A stretch of DNA of 64,000 nucleotides from an uncultured Aquimarina sp. (GTDB lineage: Bacteria; Bacteroidota; Bacteroidia; Flavobacteriales; Flavobacteriaceae), in the NCBI GenBank assembly GCA_947501475.1, contig CANMWA010000012.1, forward strand, positions 62,001 to 126,000. The letters run 5' to 3'. A model generated the notes under the pieces. The model was given only the letters and a program-made list of their open reading frames with translations. It had not been told where the DNA came from and did no database searches. Below are positions 50,956 to 60,559 of this stretch, piece by piece (the first letter of the stretch is position 1; each line of letters starts with the position of its first letter). A program made the translations under genes and the position numbers.

Positions 50956-53547
50956 ATGAAACAACTATTACTAGTACTATTAATTATTTCGGCTATAGGA
51001 CATAGTCAAGTACCAGCTTATTATAATGATGTCAATATTACCTTGTCTGGTAATGCTTTAAAGGATGAACTTGGTAATAAAGTTACCAATACACATACTA
51101 CATTTCTTACGTATACTCCTGGAGTATGGGAAGCTTTAAAGCAAACCGATTTGAACCCTACAGACCCATCAAAGGTAATTTTGGTTTATGGGTATAATGA
51201 TGTCGATGGAAATTCTACAACCGACAGAACTCGTGGAGTAGATAATAATGGGGGAGGATCTAACGATTGGAATAGAGAACATGTATATCCAAAATCATTA
51301 GGGAATCCAAATTTAGGAACCGAAGGACCTGGCGCCGATGCACATCATTTAAGACCGGCTGATACACAGCGTAACTCTTCTCGCGGAAGTCGTAAATTTG
51401 CAGATGGCTCCGGAAATTCTGGACCAACATCTCAAGGACATTGGTATCCTGGCGATGAGTTTAAAGGAGATGTTGCTCGTATGATGATGTATGTATACAT
51501 ACGGTATGGTAATCGTTGTTTGCCAAAAAATGTAGGAGTAGGTACTGTTACTACTAGCGATAATAATATGCTTCAGCTGTTTTTGGAATGGAATGCAGAA
51601 GATCCTGTTTCACAACTTGAACTACAGCGTAACCCTCTTTTAGAAAATATTCAAGGTAATAGAAATCCATTTATTGATAATCCGGCATTTGCAACAAAGA
51701 TATGGGGAGGACCTCAAGCCGAAGATCGATTTGGCAATCCCGGTGGTAGCGGATCAGATACTATTGCTCCTGGAGCACCGTCTAATCTAACGGCTTCAAA
51801 TACAACAGAAACTACAACAACATTATCATGGAATGCTTCAACAGATAATGTGGGTGTATCTGCATATTTTGTATACCAAAACGGAACATTTTTAAGATCT
51901 ACTACTTCAACAGCTTATAATGTAACAGGTTTAACAGCAAATACAAGCTATACTTTTTCTGTAAAGGCAAGAGATGCTGCAGGAAATGTATCTACTGCTA
52001 GTAATACAATTAATGTAACTACTCAAGATAATAACCCAGGAGGTGGCGGTGGAGCAGCTGCAGGATTATTCTTTTCTGAATATGTAGAAGGTTCTTCTAA
52101 TAATAAAGCATTAGAGATTGCAAACTTTACAGGAGCATCTGTAAGCCTGGCAGGATATGCTATCAAAAGGCAAACGAATGGATCAGGAGCTTGGTCAGCA
52201 GGACTTAATCTATCAGGTACATTAGCAAACAGCGAAGTGTATGTAATTGCAAATAATTCGGCCACAAATACAATCAAAAATGTAGCAGATCTTATATCTG
52301 GATCATCAGTTATGACTTTTAATGGTAATGATCCTATTGGATTATTTAAAAATGGAGTTTTAATTGATGTTATCGGAACATTTAATGGAGGTTCATCAAA
52401 CTTTGCAAAAGATAAAACCTTAAGAAGAAAAGGAGACATATCTTCACCTAATTTGACCTATACAACTTCAGAATGGGATTCATTTGCTCGAAATACTTTT
52501 GGAGATCTGGGAAAGCACACTTTTAATGGAGGCGGGGGTACTACCGATACACAGGCTCCTTCAACTCCAACCAATCTTACGGCATCAAATATTACACAAA
52601 CAAGTGTAAGGCTATCTTGGGGCGTTTCTTCAGATAATGTGGGTGTTACGGGGTATAGTGTGTTTCGTGATGGTTCTTTTCTAGCATCTACTAGCGGAAC
52701 AAATTATAATGTTTCAGGATTAACCCCAGGAACAACATATACTTTTACAGTAAATGCTGTTGATGCAGCAGGAAACACTTCGAGTTCTAGCAATTCGCGT
52801 ACAGTTACTACACAAGATGTAGTGCTTTCTTATTGCTCTTCAAAAGGGAATACTGTTAATTATGAATTCATTGATTATGTTGGGATAGGAGGGATCTCTA
52901 ATAGTACCAGAGCTAATGGCGGTTATGGTAATTTTACCTCTCTAGTAGGAAATCTTCCGTATGGTTCTAATACTATTGTGTTAAGTATAGGATTTGTTAG
53001 TGCGTCTTATACCGAACATTGGGGAGTTTGGATTGATTTCAATAAAAATGGAGTATTTGAATCATCAGAAAAGGTAGTGGCTGGCTCAACGTCTAATTCT
53101 GGTAATTTATCTTATAATTTCACGGTACCTTCTTCAGCGCAATCAGGAAATACTCGTATGCGAGTTTCGATGAAATGGAATAGCGCGCCCTCTGCTTGTG
53201 AAACTTTCGGATATGGTGAAGTAGAAGATTATACGGTTACTATTGGATCATCTTTTAACAGAATGAAAGCATTTCCGCAAATAAAAATTGATGGCAAATT
53301 AGGTACAGAGGATAAGGTGTTTTCTGCTAACATATTTCCGAACCCTGCAAAACGATATATTAACCTTGGAATGCCAGATAATAGAGAGGTTAGTTATAAG
53401 TTAATTGATATTCATGGGCGAATTGTAAAATCTGGATCATCTATTACTAATCAAGTTGTATTAGATGATGTGATGCCAGGGTTATATATTGTGGAAGTTT
53501 TTGATGGAAGTCGCACAATAACAGAAAAATTAATAGTAAATAGGTAA
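50956..53547 (+). CDS. Secreted endonuclease I with FN3, LTD, GEVED and T9SS domains
   Basis: The 863-residue protein has a signal peptide (MKQLLLVLLIISAIGHSQ), then an endonuclease I domain (residues about 20-255; NDWNREHVYPKSLG with the catalytic-His region, DAHHLRPADTQRNSSRG, ARMMMYVYIRYG). A first fibronectin type III domain (APGAPSNLTASNTTETTTTL) is followed by a lamin-tail-like domain (GLFFSEYVEGSSNNKALEIA), a second FN3 (APSTPTNLTASNITQTSVRL), a GEVED domain (GVWIDFNKNGVFESSEKVVA to GYGEVEDYTVTIG) and a type IX secretion tail (FPNPAKRYINLGM, GLYIVEVFDG). It is a secreted nuclease probably used to harvest DNA. A terminator follows. Confidence 0.93.
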   Translation: MKQLLLVLLIISAIGHSQVPAYYNDVNITLSGNALKDELGNKVTNTHTTFLTYTPGVWEALKQTDLNPTDPSKVILVYGYNDVDGNSTTDRTRGVDNNGGGSNDWNREHVYPKSLGNPNLGTEGPGADAHHLRPADTQRNSSRGSRKFADGSGNSGPTSQGHWYPGDEFKGDVARMMMYVYIRYGNRCLPKNVGVGTVTTSDNNMLQLFLEWNAEDPVSQLELQRNPLLENIQGNRNPFIDNPAFATKIWGGPQAEDRFGNPGGSGSDTIAPGAPSNLTASNTTETTTTLSWNASTDNVGVSAYFVYQNGTFLRSTTSTAYNVTGLTANTSYTFSVKARDAAGNVSTASNTINVTTQDNNPGGGGGAAAGLFFSEYVEGSSNNKALEIANFTGASVSLAGYAIKRQTNGSGAWSAGLNLSGTLANSEVYVIANNSATNTIKNVADLISGSSVMTFNGNDPIGLFKNGVLIDVIGTFNGGSSNFAKDKTLRRKGDISSPNLTYTTSEWDSFARNTFGDLGKHTFNGGGGTTDTQAPSTPTNLTASNITQTSVRLSWGVSSDNVGVTGYSVFRDGSFLASTSGTNYNVSGLTPGTTYTFTVNAVDAAGNTSSSSNSRTVTTQDVVLSYCSSKGNTVNYEFIDYVGIGGISNSTRANGGYGNFTSLVGNLPYGSNTIVLSIGFVSASYTEHWGVWIDFNKNGVFESSEKVVAGSTSNSGNLSYNFTVPSSAQSGNTRMRVSMKWNSAPSACETFGYGEVEDYTVTIGSSFNRMKAFPQIKIDGKLGTEDKVFSANIFPNPAKRYINLGMPDNREVSYKLIDIHGRIVKSGSSITNQVVLDDVMPGLYIVEVFDGSRTITEKLIVNR

Positions 53548-53567
53548 AGTTATTTTACTATGCTTAC

Positions 53568-53597
53568 AAACGCCTCTCATTTTGAGTGGCGTTTTTT
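53568..53597 (+). terminator. Rho-independent terminator
   Basis: AAACGCC-t-CTCA pairs with GAG-t-GGCGTTT around TTTT and runs into a T tract, 20 nt after the nuclease stop. Confidence 0.85.
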
Positions 53598-53727
53598 TAT
53601 TTTCAAAATACAGAATTAATAAAGAGTATAACTCGTTATAAAACATCTACTTCTAGTTATAAATTTTGGAATTTATTTATGATCACTTTTCTTTAATCTT
53701 GCCGAGTTAAACAAAAAATAATACATC

Positions 53728-55083
53728 ATGAAAAAAATAATATTTTTAGTAACACTAAGCATAGCCTTGAACGGCTATGTAGCGTTGGCTCAAGATACAA
53801 CCGTACCTATACATCCATGGTATGTAACTTTTTATAAAATGACTCCCAATTCGGTAACTCTTTATTGGTGGACTGGAGCAAAATATAACGGAATTGATCT
53901 TGCTGGTTACGATATTTCTCAGGATGGAATGCTTTTGGCATCGATACCACACAAAGGAGATTTTTATTCACATGAATATAATGTGAATAATTTAACAGAA
54001 GGCATAACGTATGAGTTTTCAGTACGCACCTATGATGTTGCAGGAAATTATTCAGATTGGGTTACCATTGCAGTAACCCCAATTTTGGATAGCGAACAAC
54101 CAACTGCACCAACAAATTTAACAGCATCAAATATTACAAGTGATTCTGTGCATCTTGAATGGACCGCTCCGACTGATAATGTTGCTGTTGATGGTATCAT
54201 TATATATATCGATGGTATACATTACACTTATTATGTAGGTGATGAATTAGTAGATCTAATAATAAATGATTTAGAAGCCAATACTACATATACATTTAGT
54301 TTGAAGGCAAGAGATACTTCTATTACACAAAATGAATCTGAGTTTAGTAATTCGACTACTATAACTACACGTGAGGACAATTGTAATTCTATAAATTACG
54401 ATACTACTTATGAGTATATTGATTATGTGGGTATTGGCGAAATATCCAATACGACAGCTTCAGATGATGGTTATGGGGATTATAAAAGTATGGTCGCTAA
54501 CCTTTCACGCGGGATTAATACTATTGAGTTAAGTGCTGGTTTTACAAACTCAATCTATGCCGAAGGATTTGGAGTTTGGATTGATTTTAATCAGGATGGT
54601 ATTTTTGAAGCTTCAGAACATGTGGTATCTGGGGCTGTACAAAATGAAGACAAGTATTCATATACTTTTATGATACCTAGTACTACTAAATTAGGTGACA
54701 CAAGAATGAGAATTGCCATGAAGTGGAATGGGGTTCCTGAAGCTTGTGAGAGCGGTTTGTCTTATGGGGAGGTAGAAGATTATACAGTCAATATTATAGA
54801 ACCGCAATCAAAATCTACTTCTTTAAGAAGAATAGCAGTTGGTGAAACTAAAAAAGGAATGCCTATTAAAGTATATCCTAATCCAGCAGATCACTATATA
54901 CAAGTTAATCTTCCAGATAAAAATACAGCCAGTTATATAATAAATGATGTATCAGGCAGAATAACAAGATCTGGTGCAATACAAAACAACAAGGTAGGAT
55001 TAGAAAGTTTGGAGTCTGGTACTTATTTTATCTCGATACGTAATGGAAAAGAGAAAGTTACTAAGCAGTTTGTCAAAAAGTAA
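53728..55083 (+). CDS. Secreted FN3-GEVED protein with T9SS tail
   Basis: The 451-residue protein has a signal peptide (ending ALAQ), two FN3 domains (residues about 28-120 and 125-215; PTAPTNLTASNITSDSVHLE), a GEVED domain (YEYIDYVGIGEISNTTASDD, GVWIDFNQDGIFEASEHVVS, SYGEVEDYTVNI) and a T9SS C-terminus (VYPNPADHYIQVNLPDKNTA, GTYFISIRNGKEKVTKQFV). It is closely related to the C-terminal half of the nuclease just upstream, as if derived from it by duplication without the catalytic domain. It is likely a surface adhesion or binding protein. Confidence 0.9.
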   Translation: MKKIIFLVTLSIALNGYVALAQDTTVPIHPWYVTFYKMTPNSVTLYWWTGAKYNGIDLAGYDISQDGMLLASIPHKGDFYSHEYNVNNLTEGITYEFSVRTYDVAGNYSDWVTIAVTPILDSEQPTAPTNLTASNITSDSVHLEWTAPTDNVAVDGIIIYIDGIHYTYYVGDELVDLIINDLEANTTYTFSLKARDTSITQNESEFSNSTTITTREDNCNSINYDTTYEYIDYVGIGEISNTTASDDGYGDYKSMVANLSRGINTIELSAGFTNSIYAEGFGVWIDFNQDGIFEASEHVVSGAVQNEDKYSYTFMIPSTTKLGDTRMRIAMKWNGVPEACESGLSYGEVEDYTVNIIEPQSKSTSLRRIAVGETKKGMPIKVYPNPADHYIQVNLPDKNTASYIINDVSGRITRSGAIQNNKVGLESLESGTYFISIRNGKEKVTKQFVKK

Positions 55084-55103
55084 TTTTAATTTTTAATTTT
55101 TGA

Positions 55104-55130
55104 AAAAGCCACTCCTTGAAGTGGCTTTTT
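55104..55130 (+). terminator. Rho-independent terminator
   Basis: AAAAGCCACT pairs with AGTGGCTTTT around a short loop and continues in eight T residues, 20 nt after the stop at 55083. Confidence 0.85.
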
Positions 55131-55315
55131 TTTGTCAACTACAGAAACGGCCTTTTAGGAAACCTTGAGCTATAAGTATTTCAAAATTCACAAAAGGCTT
55201 TTGATTTTTAAACCTTTAAAACAGGTGGTTTTACCGTATTAAAAAGTTATGTTTTGTTCGTAGATTAGATGCTGAATTTAGTTTTTATTGAACTATTTAA
55301 TAAATATATATAGTT

Positions 55316-55594
55316 ATGGAAGAAATTGAAGTCAGAGTAAGAGCTGTTAAGACCTTGCTCGAAGCATTTAGGTTAGAAAGAATATTGTATATAATTATAT
55401 CTTCTATCTCGGTGATAATATTGTTATGTGTTCCAATATATATTATTATTAAGGCTCCGGATAAAATCGAATGGGCGATTGGACTTTTTGTTCCTGCTGG
55501 AGCAATTACATTATCGATAGGAAGACTTTTAAAAATGTGGAATCAAGCTATTTTGTTTGTTAGTGATCAAAAAAATGAAGACGATGGAAACTAA
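55316..55594 (+). CDS. 92-residue two-helix membrane protein, unknown
   Basis: The protein starts MEEIEVRVRAVKTLLEAFRL, an amphipathic cytosolic helix, followed by two transmembrane segments (ILYIIISSISVIILLCVPIY, residues about 24-43, and IGLFVPAGAITLSIGRLLKM, residues about 55-74) and a short charged tail. It overlaps the next gene by up to 20 nt, so the two are translationally coupled. I recognise no family. Confidence 0.65.
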   Translation: MEEIEVRVRAVKTLLEAFRLERILYIIISSISVIILLCVPIYIIIKAPDKIEWAIGLFVPAGAITLSIGRLLKMWNQAILFVSDQKNEDDGN

Positions 55595-56249
55595 AAATAA
55601 AACAAAGAAAACAGGAACAATTATTTCTACAGGTGTTATCTTAATATTGGTTGGGTTTGTATATATGTTTTATGTACTTAACAGTTTAAATAGTACTGTA
55701 AACGAGAAAAAGAAACAACTCTCAGTGTTAAATACTCAAATTAAAACGAATAAAGACTCTTTAACTTATATTGATCAAAAATTAAAGCTTAAACAAGTTC
55801 TATTAGATAGTATTTTGAAACAAATTGAAGAGTCTAATGATGTTGGGTTGCAAGAGAAAGTAAAAAGAGATTTACAGATTGACCAAACATTAAATAATTC
55901 ATTAAAAACAAAAACTTTGTTTGCAGACTCTTCTGAAGTGGTATATATGCAAGTCAACGATCAGGAAACCAAAGATTTTCTTGAAAAAATTGATCTGTTA
56001 GATACACTAAATAGTAATCAATATCGTGCATTTGGTTATGATATGCAACCAGAAAGAGCCGATAATACAGTGCGTTATTTTCATCTAGAGGATAGTATAA
56101 AAGCAAAAAAACTAAAGAAAAAAATAGAAATTGCCACAGGAATTCAAGTTCAAGAACAATATGTAAGAGGGTTTGAAGAAAAAGTACCTGATAAACAATT
56201 AGAAGTGTGGCTTAAAAAAGAAAAGAAAGATACAACCAATTCAAACTAA
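55575..56249 (+). CDS. Membrane-anchored coiled-coil protein, unknown
   Basis: The protein has about 224 residues from MKTMETKNKTKKTGTIISTG. The frame is open from 55557, and MET at 55584 is another possible start; all overlap the upstream gene end at 55594. One transmembrane helix (residues about 16-36) precedes a coiled coil (NEKKKQLSVLNTQIKTNKDS to about residue 90). A C-terminal alpha/beta domain (residues about 115-215; VVYMQVNDQETKDFLEKIDL, YVRGFEEKVPDKQLEVWLKK) is probably periplasmic. The function is unknown; coupling with the upstream membrane protein suggests a small envelope complex. Confidence 0.65.
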   Translation: MKTMETKNKTKKTGTIISTGVILILVGFVYMFYVLNSLNSTVNEKKKQLSVLNTQIKTNKDSLTYIDQKLKLKQVLLDSILKQIEESNDVGLQEKVKRDLQIDQTLNNSLKTKTLFADSSEVVYMQVNDQETKDFLEKIDLLDTLNSNQYRAFGYDMQPERADNTVRYFHLEDSIKAKKLKKKIEIATGIQVQEQYVRGFEEKVPDKQLEVWLKKEKKDTTNSN

Positions 56250-56900
56250 AAAATATTGTTATCATACTAATGAATAGCATATGTGTTTACTGTAATTCCA
56301 TAAATAGAATATGTTAATCATAGTCTTAAATTTATGGATAATGTGTATAAAATTTGATGTTTTTTTTAAAAACCCGTAATAATCTATTAAAATAACATCA
56401 GTAAATGTATTTTGAATTACTAGTAATTTACGATGAAATACATTGTTTTAACGTTAAAAATATGGAAACCCGTAACATTAAGATTTTTTTTGTAATCTAT
56501 TTCCTTTGATTTTCCCTAGAACCTTTAAGGCTTTTCAAGACTTTTGTTATTTAACCTTGTTTTTTTTACGGTTTAACCGTATATAAGATTAAATTTTTGT
56601 TTGTAGATTTGAATAAGTGATCAGGTTTAGTGTATAGTTATAAGATTTTTGTAGTACTAAAAGTATAAACAAATATAACTTAAACAGATTATAAATTTCG
56701 CACAGATTTAGATTAGTATTCTACTCTTAAAACTTCCTGAATAATTATATGTATTGTATATATAATTACTCTAAAAAATAACCATTTTTATTTAATAGAA
56801 CGTAAACGCATAGCTCATACTTGCTTGTCATGTTAATTATAGAATTAATTATCATGATCAAAATAATGTAATTGGAAATTAAAAAAAAAGGAAGAAAAAG
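56250..56900. other. 651-nt A/T-rich intergenic region
   Basis: The longest gene-free stretch in the window. I found no ORF with coding character, no tRNA-like fold and no strong terminator. ACCCGTAA occurs twice (near 56373 and 56468) and a TACGGTTTAACCGTATA palindrome lies near 56568-56584. The palindrome could be an operator for the downstream gene; otherwise nothing is seen. Confidence 0.4.
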
Positions 56901-58373
56901 ATGAGTATATCTGCTAATTTTAATGTGTTTTGTGATAAGCTAAAGATTTCTCCTAAAAAGAAATCAATAATTAGTTTACGCTATAATTCAATATGTAAGA
57001 AATTGAATAATGATTTTTGGGACTTAAATACAAATTATGGAGGGATTTATGTCGGTTGTTTTGGCAAAGAAACTGCAAATGATGATTGTAATAGTGTAGA
57101 TATGATCTTTGAGATGCCATCTTGTTTAAAAAGTGAATACACTAAAAAACAAAAGAATGGCCAATTTATGTTTCTTGAAAATGTTCGAAGATCAATTGCT
57201 GCTTTATATCCCAACACTTCTATAAAACAAAATGAATTTGGAATTAAAGTTTGTTTCTTTGATGGTATATGCTTTAATATTATCCCTGTATTTTTTAAAA
57301 ATAATACTACTTATATATATGCAGATCCTCGTAAAGGAGGAAGCTGGAAAACTAAAAATTTTAAGAGAGATATCGAAGAAATAAAAATCGGAAATATTGC
57401 TACTAACCAAAACCTCTCTAAATTGTGTAGAATGATTAAGAGTTGGAAACACCATTGTAAAGTACCTATCGAAGATATTTTAATTGATACATTGGCATAT
57501 AGGTTTTTGCTTTCTTGGCGATATAATGACAGTTCTTATTCTTATTATGATTTAATGTGCAAAGATTTCTTTAAATTCTTAATGAATCAAAAGCCTACAC
57601 AAAAAGAGTGGAAATCTATTGGCGGGTTTTTAGTTATTCCAAATGCATTAAATTTTAGATATAAAGCTATAATTGCACATCATAAAGCCAAAAGCGCTAT
57701 GGATTATTCTAAAATCAATGATCATTGGTTAGCTGCTCTAAAGTGGAAAGAAGTATTTGGAGAAAAATTCCCTACATCTATAGGTATAGAAACTCAGCTT
57801 AATACATTAAAAGATAGTGTTTCTAAAGTATATTCTATTCAAAAGAAATGTACTAAGATTGTAGAGCAAAGAAGATACTTGTTTATGCTACTTCAAGTCA
57901 TTTCAGCAATTTTAGTTCCTGTATCTCTATTTACAATAGAGTATACCAAAAACTTTTATTTGGGAGCAGCATTATTTTTGACAGTATCTACAGTATTTAT
58001 TCTTAGTGTAATTTATAAAAAGGCAAATAAAATAAAAGTGATTTTGAGACATAAAGCATCTGCATCTATAGCTTTAAAAACAGTAAATCAAATTAATGTG
58101 TTGTTAAGAGATTTACATCATAATGATGTTGATGTAGCAATTATAAGAGACAAGCAAAAATTACTTGTTTCTAGGCTAGAAACAATGTATAAAGGAACTT
58201 CATTAAAGATTAGTAAAAAATATGTTAATGCTATTAATAAGTTAGATACAATATCACCTGTACGTAAAAAACATTCAGATATTTTATCTGCAGGGATTAC
58301 AATTCCAGAATGGCATAAACATAAATTTCATAAAGAAAATTATATTCAGAATATAGTTAATTATAGAAATTAA
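56901..58373 (+). CDS. SMODS-type nucleotidyltransferase fused to membrane (SLATT-like) region, active site degenerate
   Basis: The 490-residue protein has an N-terminal CD-NTase/SMODS domain (residues about 1-290). Its scaffold is plain: YNSICKKLNNDFWDLNTNYG, MIFEMPSCLKSEYTKKQKNG, DPRKGGSWKTKNFKRDIEEI, NLSKLCRMIKSWKHHCKVPI, DILIDTLAYRFLLSWRY and YDLMCKDFFKFL. A C-terminal part has two transmembrane helices (residues about 329-347 and 353-372) and a helical tail, like the SLATT effectors of CBASS. The active site deviates: the usual GS...SDID is GC(52-53)...NSVD(64-67), so the first metal-binding Asp is S65, and the third acidic position in FEVVPVF-type strands is N126 (CFNIIPVF). It may therefore not make cyclic nucleotides. 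It stands alone, without Cap2/Cap3. Confidence 0.75.
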   Translation: MSISANFNVFCDKLKISPKKKSIISLRYNSICKKLNNDFWDLNTNYGGIYVGCFGKETANDDCNSVDMIFEMPSCLKSEYTKKQKNGQFMFLENVRRSIAALYPNTSIKQNEFGIKVCFFDGICFNIIPVFFKNNTTYIYADPRKGGSWKTKNFKRDIEEIKIGNIATNQNLSKLCRMIKSWKHHCKVPIEDILIDTLAYRFLLSWRYNDSSYSYYDLMCKDFFKFLMNQKPTQKEWKSIGGFLVIPNALNFRYKAIIAHHKAKSAMDYSKINDHWLAALKWKEVFGEKFPTSIGIETQLNTLKDSVSKVYSIQKKCTKIVEQRRYLFMLLQVISAILVPVSLFTIEYTKNFYLGAALFLTVSTVFILSVIYKKANKIKVILRHKASASIALKTVNQINVLLRDLHHNDVDVAIIRDKQKLLVSRLETMYKGTSLKISKKYVNAINKLDTISPVRKKHSDILSAGITIPEWHKHKFHKENYIQNIVNYRN

Positions 58374-58506
58374 GATAAACACACTTGTATGGTATATAAC
58401 TACTTTTATTAAATTCTTTACAATACATTACCAGTTCTTTTAAAAAAAGTTTTATTTATAATTGTTTATATTGTGTGTTAGATTAACCATCACACAAACT
58501 TTGGCA

Positions 58507-60468
58507 ATGCGCTTTTTTATAGAATTACAAAAGCACTTTAGTACAAAAGGGCTTAAGATTATATTTTTGTTTATTGTTCTTATCGGAATATTACCTGCTG
58601 TAGAGGATTTTTCACTTTTTGCAGTATTTGGTTTTACAATTACAAAATTTTCCATTCATGAAGAGTATAGGTTATTGTACTCTATTCCTCTCTATTTGAT
58701 TCCTGTTGGATTAGTTCTGGTAATGGGTGGAAAAAATTACTATCGCATTCTTGGATTATTACCTGCTTTTTTTGCTGCATATATCCATTTATTAGGAGGT
58801 GCAGAAGATGTTTCTTTAGAGAAATACGAAGCACTAATTGGGATCCTTCATTTTTTGTGTTACAAGATTGCATTTCTTTACTTCATCATAAAAGGTAAAT
58901 TGCGTTCAATTCCTTTTTTACTAACATTAGTATTGATTTGGATCTTGTTAGACATACAACACCTTATATTATTTCTTACATATACTGTTCTAATCCGATT
59001 TTTGTACCTGGCTTTTAAACAAAACATTAGTGTTTTTAAGGATACAGGTTTTAAAAGAACTGGTATTCTTTCTTTAAAATCTTTCTTGTATTGGTCACCG
59101 TTATTAATTTTTATTATACCAGGAGCAATTTTGAATAGTAAAATGAATAAAGCTTCAATAGATCAGTTGTATGATAATACATTTATTCAATCTACCAATA
59201 TTGATAGAAAGTATAAAAGAGACCAGTTTGAAGAAGATCTTAAATTTTCTTTAGAAGCCGAAGTAATTTGCCTTCATGAAGCTATAGAAAAAGGGAATAA
59301 AAATATTGTGAGTATTGTAAAGGACGAAACCAAAGATATTCCTGTAGCTGTAGATCAAGTATTTAGAGAAGTTTTTAAGCCTACCTTACCAGAGATGGCT
59401 CCAGCTTTTAAAGAAGAAGACTGTGGTTTCTGGGGCAAACTTAATTTTCCGTGCCAGGCAAAAAACAGTGCAAAAAGAAGTGTTAATGCATCTTATTTTG
59501 AACAAAGAAACGAGATGAGAGGAGTCTTAATCGATGAAGTAAAGAAATCGACAAAGGGTATTCGTGATGGAGTAGATAATTCTACAAATGGCATTAATAA
59601 GTTAATGAACGATGAAATTAATGCTATTACTCAAAAATTGAAATTTACTATTCAATCTACATTCGACACGATACAATTCATTAACCTTCTTTTGGATATA
59701 GCCTTTGGATTTTTGATACTAAAGAGCTTTTTATATGTTTTTTCGAGGGTTGCGTTTTCCTCAGATGATGAAAATTATGTAACCTTATTAGAGTCTGATG
59801 GAAATAACTCTAAAGGAACGTTGAAAAAATCTGGTAATCAATATGTAATTGACCCAAAAATCACTAAAGAAAACTACTATATATCTCGATCATTCGAACC
59901 CAGTGGTAGAGCGCCAAAATTTTCTTTACCACAATGGCGAGCGGCAATTCTTGTCAGAGTTTTTACTCGTAACTATGCCATGAATAAAGTACTAATGAAA
60001 TCAAGACCCGAAGAGGTTCATTTTAAGGCGATGGGAAGTCATGAATTTGTTGAATGGGATATAAAAGAAGGTGAGGAGGTAGTCTTTCATTTTAAGAATT
60101 TTGTAGGAATAAGTGAAGGGATCAAGATCTCAGCAATAGTTAGTTTACGGTTAACCTCATTATTGTTTGGCAGATTGATATTTACTACAGCAAAAGGTCC
60201 TGGTAAATTGATTTTATTAACCAAAGGAGAGCCGATCACTGCAGATAATGCCTCTTCTAGTGCAAGTATAGCCACTAGTCGAATTATGGCTTGGCAAAAA
60301 AACACACGATTTAATGTAGAATCCGAATTAAACCTTATTGATGTATTTATGAGCGGGATCTACCTTAAAAAGAAAGAAGAAGATTTAATTCTTATCGATG
60401 CCGATGTAAAAGGACCTTCAAAAAATGGAATAGTTAGATTTATTAAAAATTTTATTTTGCCAGTGTAA
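58507..60468 (+). CDS. Large orphan membrane protein with AIM24-like C-terminus
   Basis: The protein has 653 residues from MRFFIELQKHFSTKGLKIIF; the frame is open from 58462 but a Met in front of RFFIELQKH is the natural start. Six or more hydrophobic segments occupy residues about 15-225, then a soluble domain (residues about 230-395) with Cys in DCGFWGKLNFPCQAKN and a coiled coil (RGVLIDEVKKSTKGIRDGVD). Another membrane segment follows (INLLLDIAFGFLILKSFLYV), then a beta-rich C-terminus (residues about 430-653) with EWDIKEGEEVVFHFKNFVGI and LIFTTAKGPGKLILLTKGEP, which resembles AIM24/TerB-type beta-barrel folds. It follows the SMODS-like gene by 133 nt; whether they work together is unknown. 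Confidence 0.65.
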   Translation: MRFFIELQKHFSTKGLKIIFLFIVLIGILPAVEDFSLFAVFGFTITKFSIHEEYRLLYSIPLYLIPVGLVLVMGGKNYYRILGLLPAFFAAYIHLLGGAEDVSLEKYEALIGILHFLCYKIAFLYFIIKGKLRSIPFLLTLVLIWILLDIQHLILFLTYTVLIRFLYLAFKQNISVFKDTGFKRTGILSLKSFLYWSPLLIFIIPGAILNSKMNKASIDQLYDNTFIQSTNIDRKYKRDQFEEDLKFSLEAEVICLHEAIEKGNKNIVSIVKDETKDIPVAVDQVFREVFKPTLPEMAPAFKEEDCGFWGKLNFPCQAKNSAKRSVNASYFEQRNEMRGVLIDEVKKSTKGIRDGVDNSTNGINKLMNDEINAITQKLKFTIQSTFDTIQFINLLLDIAFGFLILKSFLYVFSRVAFSSDDENYVTLLESDGNNSKGTLKKSGNQYVIDPKITKENYYISRSFEPSGRAPKFSLPQWRAAILVRVFTRNYAMNKVLMKSRPEEVHFKAMGSHEFVEWDIKEGEEVVFHFKNFVGISEGIKISAIVSLRLTSLLFGRLIFTTAKGPGKLILLTKGEPITADNASSSASIATSRIMAWQKNTRFNVESELNLIDVFMSGIYLKKKEEDLILIDADVKGPSKNGIVRFIKNFILPV

Positions 60469-60501
60469 TGCCTGTTTTTAAATGATTATTAATTATTTGG
60501 G

Positions 60502-60541
60502 AAGCAAAAAACAGTTACGATATCGTAACTGTTTTTTGCTT
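60502..60541. terminator. 40-bp perfect palindrome terminator
   Basis: Twenty bases from 60502 (AAGCAAAAAACAGTTACGAT) are followed directly by their exact complement to 60541. It lies between the convergent membrane-protein gene and the small gene at 60560 and can act in both directions. Confidence 0.88.
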
Positions 60542-60559
60542 TTATGGTACTTGTAATGA

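Noticed and set aside
56250..56900. Possible RNA gene in the 651-nt spacer
   Set aside because: No tRNA cloverleaf, long stem or terminator was found; the short palindrome near 56568-56584 is not enough to call an RNA.
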